Shown: positions 60,642 to 64,000 of the stretch, in pieces | Position numbering within the stretch: position 1 is the stretch's first letter | Layout of the letters: each line of letters begins with the position of its first letter | Source of the DNA: Streptomyces sp. FIT100 | Lineage (GTDB): Bacteria > Actinomycetota > Actinomycetes > Streptomycetales > Streptomycetaceae | Reading direction: 5' to 3' | DNA length: 64,000 nt | NCBI RefSeq assembly: GCF_024584805.1 | Contig: NZ_CP075715.1 | Span: 4,449,526-4,513,525, forward strand | Made by a program: the position numbers and the translations under genes | The notes under the pieces: model-generated | Told to the model about the DNA's origin: nothing | Seen by the model: only the letters and a program-made list of their open reading frames with translations | Databases searched by the model: none

Positions 60642-61742
60642 ATGACGACGACGAACCACACCGAGCACCCCCTCCAGGTCCTGGTACTCGGCGCGGGCTA
60701 CGCAGGTCTCATGGCCGCCCTCCGGCTGGCCCCGCACGCCCGCGTCACCCTCATCGACCCGAGCGACCGCTTCACCGAGCGCGTACGGCTGCACGAACTC
60801 GCCGCGGGCCGCCCCGATGTGACCCATCCGCTCAGCCGGTTCCTCCGCTCGACCGGCGTCAGCCACATCACCGCCCGTGCCACCGCCATCGACCCGGTCG
60901 CCCGCGAGGTGACGACGGACGACGGCCGCCGCCTCCCGTACGACCGGCTTGTCTACGCCCTCGGCAGCCGTACGGCCGCGGTGCACGCGGGCGAGCGCGC
61001 CCACACCCCCGAGTCCGCCGCCGCCCTGAACAAGCGCCTCCAGGACGGTCCGGGCTCCCTCGCCGTCGTCGGCGGCGGGCTCACCGGCATCGAACTCGCC
61101 ACCGAACTGGCCGAGTCCCACCCCGAGTGGACCGTCCGCCTCCACTCGGCCGGCGACATCGGCGAGGGCCTCTCGGCACGCGGCCGCGACCACGTCCGTA
61201 CGGTGCTCGGGGCCCGGGGCGTGCGCATCGAGGAGGGCCGGCGGGTCACCCACGCCGACGAGCTGGACGCGGACGCGGTCGTCTGGGCTGCGTCGATGAC
61301 CCCGAACAGCGAGCTCGCCGCGGACGCGGGCCTCGCCCTGGACCCCTCCGGCCGCATCGCCGTCGACGACGCGCTCCGCTCGGCTTCGCACCCCGAGATC
61401 TACGTCGCCGGAGACGCGGCCGCCGCCGGCTCCCGCAAGGCCGGCACCCTGCGCATGGCCTGCGCCACAGCCATCCCCACCGGTGCCCACGCCGCCGCCT
61501 CGGCCATCGCCGAGTCCCGCGGCCGCGAACCCCGGCCGCTGGACTTCCGCTTCTTCGCCCAGTGCGTGAGCCTCGGCCGCCACGACGGCCTGATCCAGCC
61601 CGTCCACGCGGACGACACCCCCCACCCCCGCGTCCTCACGGGCCGCCCGGCCGCCCTGACGAAGGAACAGGTGGTCCGCTCCACGGTCCGCTTCCTGAGC
61701 GTGGTGGGCCGTCGTTCGCGACGGCACTCCCCACCGGCTTGA
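60642..61742 (+). CDS. FAD-dependent pyridine-nucleotide-disulfide-type oxidoreductase (NDH-2-like)
   Basis: 366 residues with FAD-binding VLVLGAGYAGLMAALRLA near residue 13, YDRLVYALGSRTA, NAD(P)H-binding LAVVGGGLTGIELATELAE near 140, and the late FAD motif PEIYVAGDAAAAG. The layout matches small NADH dehydrogenase-like flavoproteins. No redox-active CxxC is present. Its TGA (61740-61742) forms part of the -35 box of the ABC exporter downstream. Confidence 0.88.
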   Translation: MTTTNHTEHPLQVLVLGAGYAGLMAALRLAPHARVTLIDPSDRFTERVRLHELAAGRPDVTHPLSRFLRSTGVSHITARATAIDPVAREVTTDDGRRLPYDRLVYALGSRTAAVHAGERAHTPESAAALNKRLQDGPGSLAVVGGGLTGIELATELAESHPEWTVRLHSAGDIGEGLSARGRDHVRTVLGARGVRIEEGRRVTHADELDADAVVWAASMTPNSELAADAGLALDPSGRIAVDDALRSASHPEIYVAGDAAAAGSRKAGTLRMACATAIPTGAHAAASAIAESRGREPRPLDFRFFAQCVSLGRHDGLIQPVHADDTPHPRVLTGRPAALTKEQVVRSTVRFLSVVGRRSRRHSPPA

Positions 61743-61794
61743 CGCGCACCTGCCCCCGGAGCATTATTCATCACATGATGAATAATGCTCCGGG
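61739..61794 (+). promoter_or_regulatory. Promoter with 40-bp palindromic operator over the ABC exporter start
   Basis: TTGACG (61739-61744), 17 bases, CATTAT (61762-61767), seven bases, ATG 61775: a near-consensus promoter driving a leaderless gene. A perfect palindrome with 19-bp arms (61755-61773 and 61776-61794) and two central bases covers the -10 box and the start codon. Its AT-rich core stands out in this GC-rich DNA. A dimeric repressor bound here would block initiation. Confidence 0.88.
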
Positions 61795-62566
61795 AGGCGA
61801 GACAGGCGCCGAACGCGTCGCCATCCGCGCCCACGCCCTCACCGTCGTCCGCGGCCCCCGCACCGTCCTCCGCAACCTCGACTTCGCCGTCCCACCCGGC
61901 CAGATCACCGGCCTCCTCGGCCCCTCCGGCTGCGGCAAGTCGACCCTGATGCGGGCCATCGTCGGCACCCAGGCCAAGGTCAGCGGCACCCTCGAAGTCC
62001 TCGGCCGGCCCGCGGGCGACGCCTCCCTCCGCTCCCGTATCGGCTATGTCACCCAGGCCCCCTCCATCTACGACGACCTGACCGTCCGCCAGAACCTGGA
62101 CTACTTCGCGGCCATCCTCGACCCCGGCCGCTCCGCCGCCGCGCGCCGCCGACAGCACGTCACCCAGGCCATCGCCGACGTCGACCTCGCCGACCACGCC
62201 GACGCGCTCGCCGGAAACCTCTCCGGCGGACAGCGCAACCGCGTCTCCCTCGCCGTCGCCCTCCTCGGCACCCCCGAACTGCTCGTCCTCGACGAGCCCA
62301 CCGTCGGCCTCGACCCGGTCCTCCGCCGCGACCTGTGGGACCTCTTCCACCGCATCGCCGCCGACCGCGGCACCACGATCCTCGTCTCCTCCCACGTCAT
62401 GGACGAGGCCGAGCGCTGCCACCGGCTGCTGCTCCTGCGCGAGGGCGAACTCCTCGCCGACGACACCCCCGACGCCCTGCGCCGCCGCAACGACACCGCG
62501 ACCGTCGAAGACGCCTTCCTCCACCTCGTCGACACGGCCAACGCCCTTCAGGAGAGCGCCCGATGA
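61775..62566 (+). CDS. ABC exporter ATP-binding protein (DrrA/YadG type)
   Basis: 263 residues: Walker A GLLGPSGCGKSTLMRAIVG near residue 44, signature NLSGGQRNRVSLAVALLG, Walker B LLVLDEPTVGLDP, and switch His in VSSHVMDEAERC. This class pairs with ABC-2 permeases to export drugs, lipids or polyketides. The first codons (MMNNAPGG) are encoded by the right arm of the operator palindrome. The stop overlaps the permease start by ATGA (62563-62566). Confidence 0.93.
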   Translation: MMNNAPGGETGAERVAIRAHALTVVRGPRTVLRNLDFAVPPGQITGLLGPSGCGKSTLMRAIVGTQAKVSGTLEVLGRPAGDASLRSRIGYVTQAPSIYDDLTVRQNLDYFAAILDPGRSAAARRRQHVTQAIADVDLADHADALAGNLSGGQRNRVSLAVALLGTPELLVLDEPTVGLDPVLRRDLWDLFHRIAADRGTTILVSSHVMDEAERCHRLLLLREGELLADDTPDALRRRNDTATVEDAFLHLVDTANALQESAR

Positions 62567-63396
62567 ACACCCACGCCACGAGCACCGGCACCACCACGGC
62601 CCCCACCCCGGCCGCGGCCGGGGCACCGACCCGCTCCGCGACCGGTGCCGCACGCGCCGTCTCCGCGGCCCGCACCCTCGCCACCGCCGCCCGCGTCCTG
62701 CGCCAACTGCGCCACGACCCGCGCTCCATCGCCCTGATGATCCTGGTGCCGTGCGTGATGCTCCTGCTCCTGCGCTACGTCTTCGACGGCAGCCCGCAGG
62801 TCTTCGACTCCATCGGCGCCTCACTCCTCGGCATCTTCCCCCTCATCACGATGTTCCTCGTGACCTCGATCGCCACCCTCCGCGAACGCACCTCCGGCAC
62901 CCTGGAACGCCTGCTCGCCATGCCCCTCGGCAAGGGCGACCTGATCGCCGGCTACGCCCTCGCCTTCGGCCTCCTCGCCATCGTCCAGTCGAGCCTCGCC
63001 ACCGGCCTCGCGGTCTGGTTCCTCGGACTCGACGTCGTCGGCTCGCCCTGGCTGCTGCTCCTGGTCGCCCTCCTGGACGCCCTGCTCGGCACCGCCCTCG
63101 GCCTGTTCGTCTCCGCCTTCGCCGCCTCCGAGTACCAGGCGGTCCAGTTCATGCCGGCCGTGCTCTTCCCCCAGATCCTCCTCTGCGGCCTGTTCATCGC
63201 CCGCGACAAGATGCAGCCCGTCCTCGAAGGCGTCTCGAACGTCCTGCCCATGTCGTACGCCGTCGACGGCATGAACGAAGTGCTCCGCCACACCGACGTC
63301 ACCGCCGACTTCATCCGCGACGTCCTCGTCGTCGCCGCCTGCGCCCTCCTCGTCCTCACCCTCGGCGCGGCCACCCTCCGCCGCCGCACCGCGTGA
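62563..63396 (+). CDS. ABC-2 type exporter permease
   Basis: 277 residues: Thr/Ala-rich cytoplasmic start of about 40 residues, then six membrane helices with ABC-2 features (ITMFLVTSIATLRERTSGTLERLLAMP, then LFPQILLCGLFIARDKMQ and LPMSYAVDGMNEVLRH). It forms the export channel with the preceding ATPase. No regulator gene is next to the pair. A long hairpin follows 48 bases after the stop. Confidence 0.92.
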   Translation: MNTHATSTGTTTAPTPAAAGAPTRSATGAARAVSAARTLATAARVLRQLRHDPRSIALMILVPCVMLLLLRYVFDGSPQVFDSIGASLLGIFPLITMFLVTSIATLRERTSGTLERLLAMPLGKGDLIAGYALAFGLLAIVQSSLATGLAVWFLGLDVVGSPWLLLLVALLDALLGTALGLFVSAFAASEYQAVQFMPAVLFPQILLCGLFIARDKMQPVLEGVSNVLPMSYAVDGMNEVLRHTDVTADFIRDVLVVAACALLVLTLGAATLRRRTA

Positions 63397-63444
63397 CCGC
63401 CCCTCGGACACCACCGACACCACGGCGCCACCCGGTGCAAGGAT

Positions 63445-63481
63445 GTCCATGTCCGTGGACAAGCCGTCCACGGACATGGAC
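63445..63481. terminator. 16-bp perfect hairpin between the ABC exporter and proC
   Basis: Arms 63445-63460 and 63466-63481 pair completely around the loop AAGCC. There is no T-run. It is most likely a factor-independent terminator for the exporter operon; an operator for proC, whose start is 45 bases further, is the alternative. Confidence 0.65.
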
Positions 63482-63525
63482 GACCCTGTATGTGCACACG
63501 CACCACCCCCGGCGAGGTGACCCGC

Positions 63526-64000
63526 ATGACCCAGACAGTCGCAGTCCTCGGCACCGGCAAGATCGGCGAGGCCCTGCTCAGCGGCATGATCCGGGCCGGC
63601 TGGCCCGCCGCCGCCCTGCTGGTCACCGCCCGGCGCGCCGAGCGCGCCGATGAGCTCCGCACCCGCTACGGCGTCGAAGCGGTCACCAACGCCGAGGCCG
63701 CCAAGCGCGCCGACATCCTGATCCTGACCGTGAAGCCCCAGGACATGGGCAGGCTCCTCGACGAACTCGCCCCCCACATCACCGCCGACCGGCTGGTCAT
63801 CAGCGCCGCGGCCGGTATCACCACCTCCACCATCGAGAACCGTCTCGCACCCAACACCCCCGTCGTCCGTGTCATGCCGAACACGCCCGTCCTCGTGGAC
63901 GAAGGCATGTCCGTCATCTCCGCCGGCAGCCACGCCACCGCCGAGCACCTCGCCCACACCGAGGAGATCTTCGGCGGCGTCGGCAAGACACTCCGGGTCC
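63526..64000 (+). CDS. proC: Pyrroline-5-carboxylate reductase, N-terminal part (cut by window end)
   Basis: Last step of proline synthesis: NAD(P)H-dependent reduction of pyrroline-5-carboxylate. The visible 158 codons include the Rossmann motif VAVLGTGKIGEALLSGMIRAG at the start, ILILTVKPQDM, ISAAAGITTSTIE and RVMPNTPVLVDEGMS, all diagnostic. GGCGAGG precedes ATG 63526; a GTG nine bases earlier is less likely. The gene continues beyond base 64000. Confidence 0.95.
   Translation, partial: MTQTVAVLGTGKIGEALLSGMIRAGWPAAALLVTARRAERADELRTRYGVEAVTNAEAAKRADILILTVKPQDMGRLLDELAPHITADRLVISAAAGITTSTIENRLAPNTPVVRVMPNTPVLVDEGMSVISAGSHATAEHLAHTEEIFGGVGKTLRV

Overview
This is a high-GC, densely coded actinobacterial chromosome segment and almost certainly comes from a Streptomyces. 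The gene set and order (ftsH tail-folE, the fol genes, panC-nadB-nadC-coaX, lsr2, clpC, sigE-cseA-cseB-cseC, radA-disA, ilvD, proC) match the conserved core-chromosome block that I know from Streptomyces coelicolor (roughly SCO3404 down to SCO3337, from memory). No rRNA, tRNA, CRISPR array or autonomous transposon is visible. The only mobile DNA is four short MITE-like elements.

Layout. 1-6.3 kb: end of ftsH, a terminator, folE with a Hint-domain relic behind it, then a leftward operon (lysyltransferase-like membrane protein, folP, a chain of three repeated micro-ORFs, an NTF2-like gene, folB, folK, DUF3180). 6.4-11.3 kb: an esterase and a complete compatible-solute (betaine/choline-type) ABC transporter with its ATPase transcribed divergently. 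11.4-20 kb: a coiled-coil membrane protein, orphan nuoD2 beside a MidA/NDUFAF7-type methyltransferase, a NarL-type two-component pair, an ArsR-like regulator with a perfect operator, and a threonine-aldolase-like enzyme. 20.1-25.8 kb: a tightly coupled cofactor operon (DUF2520, panC, nadB, nadC, coaX) for pantothenate/CoA and NAD. 25.9-35 kb: small hypothetical genes, a BlaI regulator, a short ArgA, lsr2, clpC with a ClgR box, and a large NACHT NTPase. 35-43.5 kb: an M23 peptidase, a TetR/MFS efflux pair, an AraC/VOC pair, and the complete SigE-CseABC cell-envelope stress operon. 43.6-49.6 kb: mutY, a PAP2 phosphatase, a secreted-type hypothetical, and radA-disA (c-di-AMP synthesis). 49.7-64 kb: a sigma/zinc-finger/BACON fusion protein, Ppx, a TIM-barrel protein, TetR, ilvD, a PQQ-type Ser/Thr kinase, an SH3 protein, a membrane protein, an FAD oxidoreductase, an ABC exporter under a striking palindromic promoter, and the start of proC.

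Themes. Translational coupling by ATGA/GTGA overlaps is common. Many genes have a TANNNT box exactly 6-7 bases before ATG/GTG, as expected for leaderless mRNAs. The strain shows many expansions of short tandem repeats, both inside genes and between them.

Most unusual observations: (1) three 92-bp tandem repeats between folP and the NTF2-like gene, each forming a 31-codon ORF joined to the next by GTGA with its own ribosome binding site; (2) MITEs inserted at CTAG whose CTAG coincides with stop codons, with an internal hairpin that shows compensatory base changes between two element types; (3) a single-polypeptide sigma-like / anti-sigma-like / transmembrane / BACON protein; (4) a 40-bp palindrome lying over the -10 box and start codon of an ABC exporter; (5) a Hint (intein-fold) remnant behind folE.
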